From assembly GCF_900187015.1 (NCBI RefSeq), contig NZ_LT906479.1:62001-126000 (forward strand): a DNA stretch of 64,000 nt, written 5' to 3'. Shown piece after piece: positions 36,568-49,580 of this stretch. The notes below the pieces were generated by a model. The model searched no databases, was not told where the DNA came from, and was given only the letters and a program-made list of their open reading frames with translations. A program made the translations under genes and the position numbers. Position 1 is the stretch's first letter. Each line of letters opens with the position of its first letter. Source of the DNA: Serratia ficaria. GTDB taxonomy: Bacteria > Pseudomonadota > Gammaproteobacteria > Enterobacterales > Enterobacteriaceae.

Positions 36568-37431
36568 TTATTCCGGCAGCGGGCAGCATTCCGCAAGGGC
36601 GTCGGTCAAGAAATTCATCACCGCCCGCACGGCGGCGGTGCGCGCCAGGTCAGGGTAGGTGACCAACCACAGCTCACGCGTCGGCGCGGCGATCGGCGTG
36701 GGCAGCGGTTGCAAATCCGGGTCGCCATCGGCGACGAACGTCGGCAATACCGCGGCGCCCAGCCCCGATCGCGCGGCCTGCTGCAGTGAAAACAGGTCAC
36801 TGGCCTGAAACACCACCGGGCGCCCCTGCAGCAGCTGCAGCAGCCACTGCTGGTGCGGCTGCTGCCGGTAATGATGGTCATAGGCGATAAAGCGGCGCGC
36901 CGCCTCGGGCAAGGCGGCATGCCGCGCGGCGGCGTACAGCGCGTAGCGCATCATGCCGATGCGCCGTACCAGCAGATCCGGCTGCTGCGGCCGCACCATG
37001 CGCACCGCGATGTCGGCTTCGCCGCGATCCAGCTCGGCGAGCGCCGATTCACCGGAAAGCGCCAGCGCAATGTGCGGAAAGGCGCGATGAAATTCGGCGA
37101 TGCGCGGCGCAATGACATGGGCGGCAATCGACGGCGGGGCGCTGATGCGCACGCTGGCCTGGGGCGCGGCGCCGGCGCTGCGGGCATGGCGGACGATCGC
37201 CTGGCTTTGCGCGTCGATCTCGGTCGCCAGCCCGGCGATGGTCTGGCCGTCCTGGGTCAGCGGGGTGCTGCGCGGCAAACGCAGGATTAGCCGCAGCCCG
37301 AGCGCCTTTTCCAGCGCCGCCACCCGCCGCCCGACGGTGGCGTGATCGCAACCCAGCTCCCGCGCCGCCGCCGACAATGAACCGGTGCGCGCCAGCGCCA
37401 CAAAGTGTTTTAAATCCTGCCAGTCGAACAT
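36568..37431 (-). CDS. LysR-family transcriptional regulator
   Basis: 287 aa. The N-terminal helix-turn-helix is SLSAAARELGCDHATVGRRVAALEKALG; the effector domain contains SVRISAPPSIAAHVIAPRIAEF and SGLGAAVLPTFVAD. It is divergent from an SDR gene (115 bases), which it may control. Ligand unknown. Confidence 0.85.
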   Translation of the reverse strand: MFDWQDLKHFVALARTGSLSAAARELGCDHATVGRRVAALEKALGLRLILRLPRSTPLTQDGQTIAGLATEIDAQSQAIVRHARSAGAAPQASVRISAPPSIAAHVIAPRIAEFHRAFPHIALALSGESALAELDRGEADIAVRMVRPQQPDLLVRRIGMMRYALYAAARHAALPEAARRFIAYDHHYRQQPHQQWLLQLLQGRPVVFQASDLFSLQQAARSGLGAAVLPTFVADGDPDLQPLPTPIAAPTRELWLVTYPDLARTAAVRAVMNFLTDALAECCPLPE

Positions 37432-37545
37432 CAGTGAATTCCTGCACAGTATCGATGCGATTTTAAGGAATATTCACACAGAGCGCGGCGTGATTCAATG
37501 CGTACATACTTTCCGCAAAATCGAATGATTCAGTTAGGATATCTT

Positions 37546-38292
37546 ATGAATTTACGGCTTCAGCAACGCACCGCGCTGGTGACCGGCGCCAGCGAAGGCA
37601 TCGGCGCCGGCATGGTCCGGGTTTTGGCGGCGGAAGGCGCCGCTGTGGTGGCCACCGCCCGGCGGGGCGACCGGCTGCAGGCGCTGGCGGATGAGATTGA
37701 ACGGCGGGGCGACCCGCGGCCGCGGGTGATTGCCGCGGACGTTACCGACGCCCGGGCGTTGGCCGAGATGGCGGCGCAGGCGGGGCCGATCGATATTTTG
37801 ATCAACGCGGTCGGCGCTTTCCGCCCAACCGCGCTGGACGAGGGCGATCGGGGCTGGGACGACGCCTTCGCCCTGAACTTTACCCCGGCCCGGCGGTTGA
37901 CGCAGGCGTTGCTGCCGGGCATGCAGGCGCGGGGCTGGGGGCGGGTGATCAACATCAGCGGTTCGATGGAGCCGCGCAGCCTCAGCGCCGCCAGCGCGGC
38001 CAAGGGCGCGCTGCACCTGTGGGCCAAGGGGCTGGCGTGCGAGGTGGCGGCGCAGGGCGTGACCGTCAACACGCTGCAGCCCGGGCGCATCAACAGCGAG
38101 CAGATCCGCGAGCGGCTATACCCGACCGAAGCGGCGCGCCAGGCGTATATCGCGCAGCATATTCCGATCGGCTATTTCGGCGAGCCGGAAGACATGGCCC
38201 ATCTGGCGGCGTTTCTTTGTTCCCCGCTCGCGCGATATATCACCGGCGCGGTGATCCCGGTAGACGGCGGCCTGCATTATTTCGCCCACTGA
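37546..38292 (+). CDS. SDR-family oxidoreductase
   Basis: 248-residue classical short-chain dehydrogenase: TALVTGASEGIGAGMVRVLA (cofactor loop), NAVGAF, NISGSMEPRSLSAASAAKGAL. The catalytic Tyr of the usual YxxxK is replaced: the motif reads SAASAAKGA, with Ser/Ala where Tyr normally stands, though Ser and Lys remain. The end PVDGGLHY is typical. Start at ATG 37546 with TTAGGA upstream; an ATG at 37498 is less likely. Confidence 0.82.
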   Translation: MNLRLQQRTALVTGASEGIGAGMVRVLAAEGAAVVATARRGDRLQALADEIERRGDPRPRVIAADVTDARALAEMAAQAGPIDILINAVGAFRPTALDEGDRGWDDAFALNFTPARRLTQALLPGMQARGWGRVINISGSMEPRSLSAASAAKGALHLWAKGLACEVAAQGVTVNTLQPGRINSEQIRERLYPTEAARQAYIAQHIPIGYFGEPEDMAHLAAFLCSPLARYITGAVIPVDGGLHYFAH

Positions 38293-38369
38293 GGCGGTTT
38301 TGCCCGCCGGATCACAGTTCGGCAATTTGCCGGCGCAAAGCCTTGCTCCGGCAAAATCTCGGGTGTTAA

Positions 38370-41839
<3,470 letters not shown>

Positions 41840-41852
41840 CCGCCATTAGCCC

Positions 41853-41873
41853 GCCCGGCGGCGATCGCCGGGC
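41853..41873. terminator. Hairpin between convergent genes
   Basis: GCCCGGCG and CGCCGGGC with a 5-base loop, between the glucosidase and the HD hydrolase gene. No clear T run; weak bidirectional terminator. Confidence 0.45.
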
Positions 41874-41880
41874 AAGCCTT

Positions 41881-42480
41881 CTAGGCCGCGTCGTTTTCCC
41901 GGTAGCGCCGGCGGGCGTGCTCGAACCAGCTGGCCGGCACGTTGTGCGGCGGCCGCTGCAGCCTGGCCAGCCCCTGCTCGACGATATGGCTGGCCTGGCG
42001 CCACAGCGTCGGGTCGCCTTCGGTCAACACCTCCAGCAGCCGCTGTTTTTCGATCAGATAGGTCTGGGCGAAGTGGCTGTCGTACTCCAGCAGCGAGCGG
42101 GTGTTGTCGATCAGGTCCGCCAGCTTGATGGTTTTGGCCTGCGGCGAGGCGCCGGCGCTGTGGCGGCGATCGCGGTTCTTGCGTTCGAAGCGGTTGCCGT
42201 CGCCGGCATGGCTGACGTTGGTCAGCATCGCCACCAGTTCCGCCACCTTCGGCCCGAAGTGGCTTTCGATATCGCCGAGGGTGGTGGGGGTGTCTTCCAC
42301 CGTGTCGTGCAGCCAGGCGGCGGCCAGCATCTCTTCGGTGTGCGGCACGCTGCTGACGATTTCCATCACCGCCTGCGGATGAACGATGTAGGGCGCATTG
42401 GTGTATTTGCGGCGCTGATCGATCGCCGCATGCGCCTTGGTGGCGTAGCGGCGCGCGCGTTCTGCAAGCGTGGTTGTCAT
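41881..42480 (-). CDS. HD-domain phosphohydrolase (SpoT/MESH1-like)
   Basis: 199-residue HD protein: HAAIDQRRKYTNAPYIVHPQAV, then AAAWLHDTVEDT (the HD motif with following ED), and a later KLADLIDNTRSL. These match the hydrolase domain of SpoT and the small alarmone hydrolase MESH1. ppGpp or another nucleotide is a possible substrate. The start at 42480 has GGAGGGAAAGGA upstream; longer frames reach into the ohrR promoter region. Confidence 0.82.
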   Translation of the reverse strand: MTTTLAERARRYATKAHAAIDQRRKYTNAPYIVHPQAVMEIVSSVPHTEEMLAAAWLHDTVEDTPTTLGDIESHFGPKVAELVAMLTNVSHAGDGNRFERKNRDRRHSAGASPQAKTIKLADLIDNTRSLLEYDSHFAQTYLIEKQRLLEVLTEGDPTLWRQASHIVEQGLARLQRPPHNVPASWFEHARRRYRENDAA

Positions 42481-42558
42481 ATCCTTTCCCTCCGCACAGC
42501 ACCCTGCTGTGGCATCCTCTGCATCTAAAAAATGTAGCACACCGTGCAAAAAATAGCT

Positions 42559-42575
42559 TGCGATTACATCGTGCA
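42559..42575. promoter_or_regulatory. Probable OhrR box upstream of ohrR
   Basis: TGCGATTACATCGTGCA is nearly palindromic and lies 18 bases upstream of the ohrR ATG. Its core CGATTACATCG matches the CGATTTAATCG box upstream of ohr. Two related palindromes flanking ohrR suggest autoregulation. Confidence 0.6.
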
Positions 42576-42592
42576 CTATCTATATTCGCATC

Positions 42593-43057
42593 ATGAAAAG
42601 CAAAAACGCCGAACAACCCAACGCGAAAAATACGCTGCTGCTCGATCAGCAGCTGTGTTTTGCCCTGTACTCCGCCAATCTGGCGTTGCACAAGGTGTAT
42701 CGCAAGTTGCTGAACCAGCTCGACCTCACCTATCCGCAGTATCTGGCGATGCTGGTGCTGTGGGAACGGGATGAAATCACGGTATCGGATATCGGCGAGC
42801 GGCTGTTCCTCGATTCCGCCACCCTGACGCCGCTGCTGAAACGGCTGGAGAGCGCCGGGCTGCTGGTGCGCTATCGCGCCACCGCCGATGAGCGGCAGGT
42901 GATCATCGCGCTGACCGAAGCCGGCCGCGCGCTGCGTGAAAAGGCGCAGGCGGTGCCCGAGGCGGTGATGTGCGCCACCGACTGCAGCCTGGACGAGATA
43001 GTCACGCTCAAACGGCAGCTGGAAAAACTGCGCGGCAGCCTGATCGACCAGGTTTGA
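42593..43057 (+). CDS. ohrR: MarR-family organic-peroxide sensor OhrR
   Basis: 154 aa. The reactive cysteine is Cys22 in [26 protein letters not shown] (in parts), as in OhrR, and a second Cys pair occurs near the C-terminus (VMCATDCS), so it is likely a 2-Cys type. The winged helix is [25 protein letters not shown]. It represses ohr and itself until oxidised by organic hydroperoxides. ATG 42593 has no clear ribosome binding site. Confidence 0.9.
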   Translation: MKSKNAEQPNAKNTLLLDQQLCFALYSANLALHKVYRKLLNQLDLTYPQYLAMLVLWERDEITVSDIGERLFLDSATLTPLLKRLESAGLLVRYRATADERQVIIALTEAGRALREKAQAVPEAVMCATDCSLDEIVTLKRQLEKLRGSLIDQV

Positions 43058-43128
43058 CCCCCGGCCGCCGGACGCAAGATCGGCGCCGGTGGTCTACACT
43101 GAAGTAAGCGTCAAATATAAGTAGTGCG

Positions 43129-43139
43129 CGATTTAATCG
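43129..43139. promoter_or_regulatory. Probable OhrR box upstream of ohr
   Basis: CGATTTAATCG, a perfect inverted repeat within GCGCGATTTAATCGTGA, 75 bases before the ohr start. It shares its core with the site at 42561-42571. A small hairpin AAACCCG/CGGGTTT (43148-43164) follows in the leader. Confidence 0.6.
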
Positions 43140-43213
43140 TGAAAGATAAACCCGTGGCGGGTTTCGTTTTGCTGAAGCCGACGTCACGTCCCCCAACCAG
43201 CAAGAAGGAATGA

Positions 43214-43642
43214 ATGATGTCTATTGAGAAAGTTGTTTACCGCGCTCACGCCACGGCAACCGGTGGCCGCGACGGCCGTGCGACCTCATCCGACGGCGTG
43301 TTGGACGTGAAACTGGGCGTGCCGAAAGAGATGGGCGGCGCCGGCGGCGACGTCACCAACCCCGAGCAGCTGTTTGCCGCCGGCTATTCGGCCTGCTTCC
43401 TCGGCGCGCTGAAGTTTGTCGCGGCGAAAGAAAAGGTCAAGATCCCGGCCGAAGCCAAAATCGACGGCACCGTCGGCATCGGTGAAATCCCTAACGGGTT
43501 CGGCATCGAAGTGCAGCTGGACATCAGCCTGCCGGGCATCGAACGCAGCGTGGCGGAAGAGCTGGTGAAAAAGGCCCACGTGGTCTGCCCTTATTCCAAC
43601 GCCACCCGCGGCAATATTGACGTAACGCTCAACGTGAAATAA
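43214..43642 (+). CDS. ohr: Organic hydroperoxide reductase Ohr
   Basis: 142-residue thiol peroxidase of the Ohr/OsmC fold. The catalytic cysteines are in YSACFLGAL and [13 protein letters not shown], and [13 protein letters not shown] is typical of Ohr rather than OsmC. It reduces organic peroxides, probably with lipoylated partners. AAGGA lies upstream; ATG 43214 or 43217 both fit. It is controlled by the adjacent OhrR. Confidence 0.94.
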   Translation: MMSIEKVVYRAHATATGGRDGRATSSDGVLDVKLGVPKEMGGAGGDVTNPEQLFAAGYSACFLGALKFVAAKEKVKIPAEAKIDGTVGIGEIPNGFGIEVQLDISLPGIERSVAEELVKKAHVVCPYSNATRGNIDVTLNVK

Positions 43643-43655
43643 CGTTTTTGCCCAT

Positions 43656-43683
43656 AATGGAGGGATATCCCTCCATTTTCTTT
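43656..43683 (+). terminator. Terminator downstream of ohr
   Basis: A 22-base palindrome beginning AATGGAGGGA and ending TCCCTCCATT, followed by TTCTTT, 14 bases after the ohr stop. Confidence 0.8.
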
Positions 43684-43857
43684 GCGCTTTCGCCTCCGCT
43701 CAGTTCACAAAAAATGGCAAAAAATGCCCATTTTGTGAGAATTCTCTTGATTATTACCCCCAAAATAACGCTTATTGCCGTTCGGCTGAACCAGCGGCCG
43801 CAATAAATGTCTGACAGATTCAGAACTGCTACACCGTCCCCGGAGCCACCGCGTTAC

Positions 43858-45552
43858 ATGAACAAAGTGAAATCGCTATCGCAGCAGAATTTATCGTTAT
43901 TGTTAGCGATCTATATCGGCATCTTTTTGAACCTTTCCGTTTTTTATCGTCGTTTCGATTCATTTGCGCACGGCATTCAAGGGATTAAGGTTATTTCAGC
44001 GGTGACTGAGGTTATCGCCATCGTGCTATTTACCTTCTTCATCATGCGGCTGGTGTCGCTGGGCGGCCGGCTGTTTTATCGCGTCGTCGCCTCGCTGCTG
44101 GTGCTGATTTCGGTCGCCGCCAGCTATTACATGACGTTCTTCAACGTGGTGATCGGCTACGGCATCGTGGTGTCGGTGATGACCACCGATATCGATCTCT
44201 CCAAAGAGGTCATCGGCCTGCATTTCTTCCTGTGGATGGGGGTGGTCAGCGCCTTGCCGCTGCTGTGCATCTGGAAGAACAGCCTGCGTTACACGCTGAT
44301 CGAACAGCTGAAAACCCCCGGCCATCGGGTGAAGCCGCTGCTGGTGCTGGTGGCGGTCGTGGCGCTGGTCTGGCTGCCGCTGCGCATGCTGGATAAAGAA
44401 CAGAGCGCGCAGGAAAAAATCACCAACATCGATCTGCCGAGCTATGGCGGGGTGGTGGCGCACTCTTATCTGCCGTCCAACTGGCTGTCGGCGCTGGGGC
44501 TGTTCGCCTACACCCGTTACGACGAGAGCCAGGATCAGGCCAATATGTTCGATCCGGGCCAGAACTTCACCTATGTGCCGCCGGCGGATATCGACGACAC
44601 CTACGTGGTGTTTATCATCGGCGAGACCACCCGTTGGGACCACATGGGGATCCTCGGCTATGACCGCGACACCACGCCGCGGCTGTCGAAAGAGAAGAAC
44701 CTGGTGGCGTTCCGCGGCGAGTCCTGCGATACCGCCACCAAGCTGTCGCTGCGCTGCATGTTCGTGCGCGAGGGCGGCACCGCCGACAACCCGCAGCGCA
44801 CGCTGAAAGAGCAAAACGTGTTTGCGGTGATGAAAGACCTGGGCTTTACCTCTGAATTGTTCGCCATGCAGAGCGAGGTGTGGTTCTACAACAACACCGA
44901 AGTGGACAACTATTCGTTCCGCGAGATGATCGCCTCCGAGAAGCGCAACGACGGTAAATCCGTCGACGATATGCTGCTGGTGGACGAAATGAAGGAGTCG
45001 CTGGCGCGCTACCCGCGCGGCAAGCATCTGGTGGTCCTGCATACCAAAGGCTCGCATTATCTGTACTCCCAGCGCTACCCGCGCAGCTATGCGCGCTATC
45101 AGCCGGAGTGCATGGGGGTGGATGACTTCTGCTCCAAGGAGCAGCTGGTTAACGCTTTCGATAACTCGGTGCTGTACACCGATAGCTTTATCGCCAACGT
45201 GATCGATCAGGTGCGCGACAAAAAGGCGATAGTGTTCTATTCGTCCGACCACGGCGAATCGATCGGCGAGAACTCGCACCTGCACGGCACGCCGCGCGAA
45301 ATGGCGCCGCCCGAGCAGTTCCGCGTGCCGATGATGGTGTGGGCCTCGGACAAGTTCCTCGAGGATCCGCAGCATCTCAGCGCCTTCGAGCAGCTGCAGG
45401 CGCAGCAGCGCATCGGCAAGACCCATCGCCACGTTGAGCTGTTCGACACCATTCTCGGCTGCCTCGGCTATAGCTCGCCGGACGGCGGCATCGTGGATAA
45501 AAACAACTGGTGCCATATTCCGCAGGACAAAGCGGCGCCGGCCAAGCTGTAA
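43858..45552 (+). CDS. eptB: Kdo2-lipid A phosphoethanolamine 7''-transferase EptB
   Basis: 564 aa. The N-terminal five-helix membrane domain ([25 protein letters not shown] in parts) is followed by a periplasmic alkaline-phosphatase-fold domain: [20 protein letters not shown], catalytic Thr in [22 protein letters not shown] and FYSSDHGES. The sequence follows EptB ([23 protein letters not shown] in parts) rather than EptA. It decorates the outer Kdo of LPS with phosphoethanolamine. ATG 43858 matches the E. coli start; an ATG at 43807 would add 17 unconserved residues. Confidence 0.92.
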   Translation: MNKVKSLSQQNLSLLLAIYIGIFLNLSVFYRRFDSFAHGIQGIKVISAVTEVIAIVLFTFFIMRLVSLGGRLFYRVVASLLVLISVAASYYMTFFNVVIGYGIVVSVMTTDIDLSKEVIGLHFFLWMGVVSALPLLCIWKNSLRYTLIEQLKTPGHRVKPLLVLVAVVALVWLPLRMLDKEQSAQEKITNIDLPSYGGVVAHSYLPSNWLSALGLFAYTRYDESQDQANMFDPGQNFTYVPPADIDDTYVVFIIGETTRWDHMGILGYDRDTTPRLSKEKNLVAFRGESCDTATKLSLRCMFVREGGTADNPQRTLKEQNVFAVMKDLGFTSELFAMQSEVWFYNNTEVDNYSFREMIASEKRNDGKSVDDMLLVDEMKESLARYPRGKHLVVLHTKGSHYLYSQRYPRSYARYQPECMGVDDFCSKEQLVNAFDNSVLYTDSFIANVIDQVRDKKAIVFYSSDHGESIGENSHLHGTPREMAPPEQFRVPMMVWASDKFLEDPQHLSAFEQLQAQQRIGKTHRHVELFDTILGCLGYSSPDGGIVDKNNWCHIPQDKAAPAKL

Positions 45553-45673
45553 TTTTCTGCCCGCCGGGCGTAACCTGTGCCCGGCGATTCACGCGAATAC
45601 CTTCCCGCCATCAATTAATCCGGCGCGCGCATGCGGTATACTTGCGCACTTTCCCCCTCACACCGGAGATCCC

Positions 45674-46264
45674 ATGACCCTGCGCGTGGCGTTTATCGAC
45701 GATCATGACATTGTGCGTTCGGGCTTTGTGCAGTTGCTGTCGCTGGAAGCGGACATTCAGGTGGTGGGCGAGTTCAGCAGCGCGGCGCAGGCGCGCGCCG
45801 GCCTGCCCGGGCTGGAAGCGGAGATCTGCGTCTGCGATATTTCGATGCCGGACGGCAGCGGGCTGGATCTGCTGGCGGACATTCCCTCCGGCATCCGCGT
45901 GGTGATGCTGTCGATGCACGACAACCCGGCGCTGGTGGAGATGGCGCTGGAGCGCGGCGCCAGCGGTTTCCTTTCCAAACGCTGCAAGCCGGAAGATCTG
46001 ATCACCGCGGTGCGCACCGTCGCCGGCGGCGGCGTGTACCTGATGCCGGAAATCGCCCAGCAGTTGGCGCGGGTGAAGGTGGATCCGCTGACCCGCCGCG
46101 AGCGCGAGGTCGCGCTGCTGCTGGCGCAGGGCCGGGAAGTGCGGGAAATAGCCGCCGCGCTGGGGCTGTCGCCGAAGACGGTGCACGTGCACCGCGCCAA
46201 CCTGTTCGCCAAGCTGGGCATCAGCAACAACGTCGAGCTGGCGAAGCGGATGCTTAACCTGTGA
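45674..46264 (+). CDS. uhpA: Response regulator UhpA
   Basis: 196 aa, NarL/FixJ family. Receiver domain with DDHD near the N-terminus and phospho-acceptor Asp55 ([12 protein letters not shown]); LuxR-type helix-turn-helix [25 protein letters not shown] and [24 protein letters not shown] precedes the ATG. It activates the sugar-phosphate transporter gene uhpT, which is not in this window. Overlaps uhpB. Confidence 0.93.
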   Translation: MTLRVAFIDDHDIVRSGFVQLLSLEADIQVVGEFSSAAQARAGLPGLEAEICVCDISMPDGSGLDLLADIPSGIRVVMLSMHDNPALVEMALERGASGFLSKRCKPEDLITAVRTVAGGGVYLMPEIAQQLARVKVDPLTRREREVALLLAQGREVREIAAALGLSPKTVHVHRANLFAKLGISNNVELAKRMLNL

Positions 46265-47811
46265 TGCAGCGGCTGTTCACCCAGCTGGCGCTGTTCTTCA
46301 TCTACGGCACCAGCGCGTTTTGCCTGTGGGGCATCGGCACCGCGCTGATCGACCCGCCATGGCAGGCGCTGCTGCTGTTCCCGTTCGGCCTGCGGATGGG
46401 CATTTTGCTGCAAAGCCCGCACCGTTTCTGGCCCGGCATTCTGCTGGCCGACCTGCTGCTGATGGCGCTGCTGGCGGATCAGTTCGGCTATGGGCCGGCG
46501 CTGTGGGCTTCGATGGCGGTGCTGGCGCTGACGGTGTTGCTCAGCCTGCTGGCTTCCCCCTGGCTGCTGCGCCACCAACAGAGCGACAGCGAATGGCGCT
46601 GGCCCTTGCTGCAGGGGGCGGTGGTGGCGGTGGCGGCCGCCCTGCAGGCGCTGGTGTGGCAGCTGGTGAGCGGCGACGGCGCGCGGGTGCTGCTGCTCGG
46701 TTTGGCGGGCGGTTTCACCCTGGCGCCGACCTGCCTGCTGTTGTGGCACTATCTGGCGCGCCAGATTTGGGTGCCGCTGGAGCCGGGCCTGATCCACAAA
46801 CCGGTAACGCTGCGGCTGCGCCATCTGGCCAGCTATTTGCTGCTGTTCGCGCTCAGCATCTGGCTGCAGCAGCAGGTGAACGTCGCCGAGCTGCGCCGCT
46901 TCGCGCCTTTCTGCCTGGCAATCCCGATCCTGTTCATGTCCTACCGCTACGGTTGGCAGGGGGCGCTGCTGGCGACCCTGCTCAACGGCGTGGCGCTGGT
47001 GGCCAACGAGCCGCCGCAGCCGGATTCGCATCGCGATCTGCTGCTTTCGCTGCTGGCCCAGAGCCTGACCGGCCTGCTGCTCGGCGCCGGCATCCAGCGG
47101 CAGCGCGAACTGAACCAGCAGCTGCGGCTGCGGCTGCGGCTGGCGGAGAACCGCCAGCTGGCGCGAGCGCTGGTGACGGCGGAGGAACGAACCCGCCGCG
47201 AGGTGGCGCGCGAACTGCACGATGAGGTTGGCCAGACCATCACGGTGATCCGCACCCAGGCCAGCATTGTCAAACGCCTGGCGCCTGAGCCGCGGGTGGT
47301 CGGCTGCGCCGAGGCCATCGACGCGCTGGCGCTGCGGGTGTACGACGGCGTGCATGACGTGCTGACCCAGCTGTGGCCGGCGGCGTTGAATAATCTGCCG
47401 CTGTCGGCGGCGGTGGCGGCGATGCTGCGCGAATCGCTGCCGCAGGACGCCTCGCTGACGAGCAGCATGCAGTGGCAGGTACCGGACGAGCTGCTGGATG
47501 AAACGCTGAAGATCACGCTGTACCGGGTGTGTCAGGAGGGGATCACCAACGTCTGTCGGCACGCCGGCGCCAGCCGGGTTGAGCTGGAGGCGCGGTTGCA
47601 TAAGCGCAAGGACCGGCCGCCGGAGATAGCCTTGAGCATTCGCGACAACGGCGTGGGCATCGATCTGGCCAGCCATGAGCCGGGTTACGGCCTGCGCGGC
47701 ATGCGGGAACGCATCAGCGCGCTGGGCGGCAGCCTGCGGCTGACCTCCGGGCAGGGCGCCTGTTTGACTGTGATCTTGCCCACAGTTTCGCCGGCAGAAG
47801 GGCAAAACTAG
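46264..47811 (+). CDS. uhpB: Sensor histidine kinase UhpB
   Basis: 515 aa. About eight N-terminal membrane helices (FPFGLRMGILLQSPHRFWPG, FTLAPTCLLLWHYLARQIW, SLTGLLLGAGIQRQRELNQQ), then a HisKA_3 dimerisation domain with the phosphorylated His in RREVARELHDEVGQTI and an ATPase domain ending DNGVGIDL and GYGLRGMRERI. Starts at ATG 46264, or GTG 46261, overlapping the uhpA stop. It works with UhpC to sense external glucose 6-phosphate. Confidence 0.93.
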   Translation: MQRLFTQLALFFIYGTSAFCLWGIGTALIDPPWQALLLFPFGLRMGILLQSPHRFWPGILLADLLLMALLADQFGYGPALWASMAVLALTVLLSLLASPWLLRHQQSDSEWRWPLLQGAVVAVAAALQALVWQLVSGDGARVLLLGLAGGFTLAPTCLLLWHYLARQIWVPLEPGLIHKPVTLRLRHLASYLLLFALSIWLQQQVNVAELRRFAPFCLAIPILFMSYRYGWQGALLATLLNGVALVANEPPQPDSHRDLLLSLLAQSLTGLLLGAGIQRQRELNQQLRLRLRLAENRQLARALVTAEERTRREVARELHDEVGQTITVIRTQASIVKRLAPEPRVVGCAEAIDALALRVYDGVHDVLTQLWPAALNNLPLSAAVAAMLRESLPQDASLTSSMQWQVPDELLDETLKITLYRVCQEGITNVCRHAGASRVELEARLHKRKDRPPEIALSIRDNGVGIDLASHEPGYGLRGMRERISALGGSLRLTSGQGACLTVILPTVSPAEGQN

Positions 47812-47905
47812 GAAAAACTCCTAGCGGCGGCGGGAATCCGGCGTAAGCCATTCGCGCGTGCGCGCCGCATGATAGCGGCACTTTTCTCATTCTCTGAGGT
47901 TTCAC

Positions 47906-49237
47906 ATGTGGTCTTTCCTTAAAAGCCGCCCGGATGCGCCGCAGGTCACCGATCAACGGCAGATCGACGCCAGCTACAAATACTGGCGTATCCAACTGAT
48001 GTGGACGATGTACATCGGCTATGCCGCGTTTTACTTCACGCGCAAAAGCTTCAACTTCATCATGCCGGCGATGCTGAGCGATCTGGGCCTGACGATGTCC
48101 GACGTCGGCATCCTCGGCACGCTGTTCTACATCACCTACGGCTGCTCGAAGTTCATCTCCGGCATGATCAGCGACCGCTCCAACCCGCGCTATTTCATGG
48201 GGCTGGGCCTGATCATGACCGGGGTGCTGAATATCTTCTTCGGCCTCAGTTCGTCGCTGCTGATGCTGGGCACGCTGTGGATCCTCAACGCCTTCTTCCA
48301 GGGCTGGGGCTGGCCGCCGTGCTCCAAAATTCTCACCAGCTGGTATTCGCGCTCCGAACGCGGCGGCTGGTGGGCCGTCTGGAACACCTCGCACAACTTT
48401 GGCGGCGCGCTGATCCCGCTGCTGGTGGGCTTTATCTCGCTGCATTTCAGCTGGCGCTACGGCATGATCATTCCGGGCATCATCGGCGTGGCGCTGGGCC
48501 TGCTGATGTGCTGGCGCCTGCGCGACAAGCCGTCCACCATGGGGTTGCCGAGCGTCGGCAAATGGCGCAACGACGCCATGGAGCTGGTGCAGGAATCTGA
48601 AGGCCAGGGGCTGACCAATCGCGAAATCATCAAACGCTACGTGCTGACCAACAAATACATCTGGCTGCTGGCGGTGTCCTACGTGCTGGTGTACATCGTG
48701 CGCACCGCGATCAACGACTGGGGCAACCTGTACCTGACGCAGGAGAAAGGCTATTCGCTGATGACCGCCAACTCGGCGATCTCGCTGTTTGAGGTGGGCG
48801 GCTTTATCGGCTCGCTGGTGGCCGGCTGGGGCTCCGACAAACTGTTCCGCGGCAACCGCGGCCCGATGAACCTGATCTTCGCCATCGGCATCTTCCTGTC
48901 GGTCGCGGCGCTGTGGATCATGCCGGGCTTCAGCTATCTGCTGCAGGCCGCGTGCTTCTTCGCCATCGGCTTCTTCATCTTCGGGCCGCAGATGCTGATC
49001 GGCATGGCGGCGGCGGAGTGTTCGCACAAGGATGCGGCCGGGGCGGCCACCGGTTTTGTCGGCCTGTTCGCTTACCTGGGCGCGGCGCTGTCCGGCTATC
49101 CGATCGCCCGGGTGATGGAAATCTGGCACTGGAACGGTTTCTTCGTGGTGATCTCCATCGCCGCCTGCCTGTCGGCGCTGTTCCTGCTGCCGTTCCTGCG
49201 CGCGCAGTCACCGGCGTTGAAGCCCGCCAAGGCCTGA
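47906..49237 (+). CDS. uhpC: Glucose-6-phosphate sensor UhpC
   Basis: 443-residue MFS protein of the organophosphate:phosphate antiporter family that acts as receptor with UhpB. Family motifs: YYFTRKSFN-like sequence AFYFTRKSFNFIMPAML, KFISGMISDRSNPRYFM, NAFFQGWGWPPCSKILTSWY and FFIFGPQMLIGMAAAECS. 95 bases after uhpB. The usual fourth gene, uhpT, does not follow; a terminator and tRNA-Pro do. Confidence 0.92.
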   Translation: MWSFLKSRPDAPQVTDQRQIDASYKYWRIQLMWTMYIGYAAFYFTRKSFNFIMPAMLSDLGLTMSDVGILGTLFYITYGCSKFISGMISDRSNPRYFMGLGLIMTGVLNIFFGLSSSLLMLGTLWILNAFFQGWGWPPCSKILTSWYSRSERGGWWAVWNTSHNFGGALIPLLVGFISLHFSWRYGMIIPGIIGVALGLLMCWRLRDKPSTMGLPSVGKWRNDAMELVQESEGQGLTNREIIKRYVLTNKYIWLLAVSYVLVYIVRTAINDWGNLYLTQEKGYSLMTANSAISLFEVGGFIGSLVAGWGSDKLFRGNRGPMNLIFAIGIFLSVAALWIMPGFSYLLQAACFFAIGFFIFGPQMLIGMAAAECSHKDAAGAATGFVGLFAYLGAALSGYPIARVMEIWHWNGFFVVISIAACLSALFLLPFLRAQSPALKPAKA

Positions 49238-49242
49238 GTGAA

Positions 49243-49272
49243 ATGCGCCGCACCGCACCCGGTGCGGCGCAT
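49243..49272 (+). terminator. Hairpin downstream of uhpC
   Basis: ATGCGCCGCACCG and CGGTGCGGCGCAT form a perfect 13-bp stem with a CACC loop, 6 bases after the uhpC stop. The T run is weak. Confidence 0.7.
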
Positions 49273-49357
49273 TATGGCGCTTTTATCAGCACTTGAAACG
49301 GCGGGGCAAAAAAGTGATTGACGCCTATAACCGCCAGCAGTAAGATGCGCCCCGCAT

Positions 49358-49434
49358 CGGCGAGTAGCGCAGCTTGGTAGCGCAACTGGTTTGGGACCAG
49401 TGGGTCGGAGGTTCGAATCCTCTCTCGCCGACCA
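49358..49434 (+). tRNA. proM: tRNA-Pro (anticodon TGG)
   Basis: 77 bases beginning CGGCGAGTAGCGCAGC and ending TCTCGCCGACCA with encoded CCA. The anticodon TGG is at 49392-49394, flanked by the ACTGG/CCAGT stem. It matches E. coli proM. Confidence 0.97.
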
Positions 49435-49480
49435 CCATTCGAAAAACCTGCTTTTAAAGCAGGTTTTTTTTCGCCCGCAG
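49417..49480 (+). repeat. Direct repeat, tRNA-Pro 3' end plus terminator, copy 1
   Basis: 64 bases running from ATCCTCTCTCGCCG in the tRNA T-arm to CGCCCGCAG after the terminator. Copy 2 at 49581-49644 is the same length and nearly identical. Confidence 0.9.
49442..49471 (+). terminator. Terminator of tRNA-Pro
   Basis: AAAAACCTGCTTT and AAAGCAGGTTTTT stem with a T run, 8 bases after the tRNA. An almost identical copy is at about 49606-49636. Confidence 0.9.
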
Positions 49481-49580
49481 TTTATGAGGATGAGAACCTC
49501 CGAAGGAGGTTTGAGCCGAGCGCAGCGAGACCACGTTGCTTTAGCGACGGCCCGCAGGGCAAGCATCGCAGATGCGCATC
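49481..49580. repeat. Structured 100-bp element between tRNA repeats
   Basis: The element begins TTTATGAGGATGAG and ends GCATC before ATCCTC, so its ends are inverted (GAGGATGA / TCATCCTC). Inside are hairpins AACCTCC-GAA-GGAGGTT (49496-49512), GCCC-GCA-GGGC and CATC-GCA-GATG. It has no coding frame of note and looks like a non-coding insertion element or structured RNA. Confidence 0.65.

Noticed and set aside
43148-43164. AAACCCG/CGGGTTT hairpin as terminator of ohrR
   Set aside because: It lies downstream of the ohr operator, with only a short T stretch; more likely part of the ohr leader.
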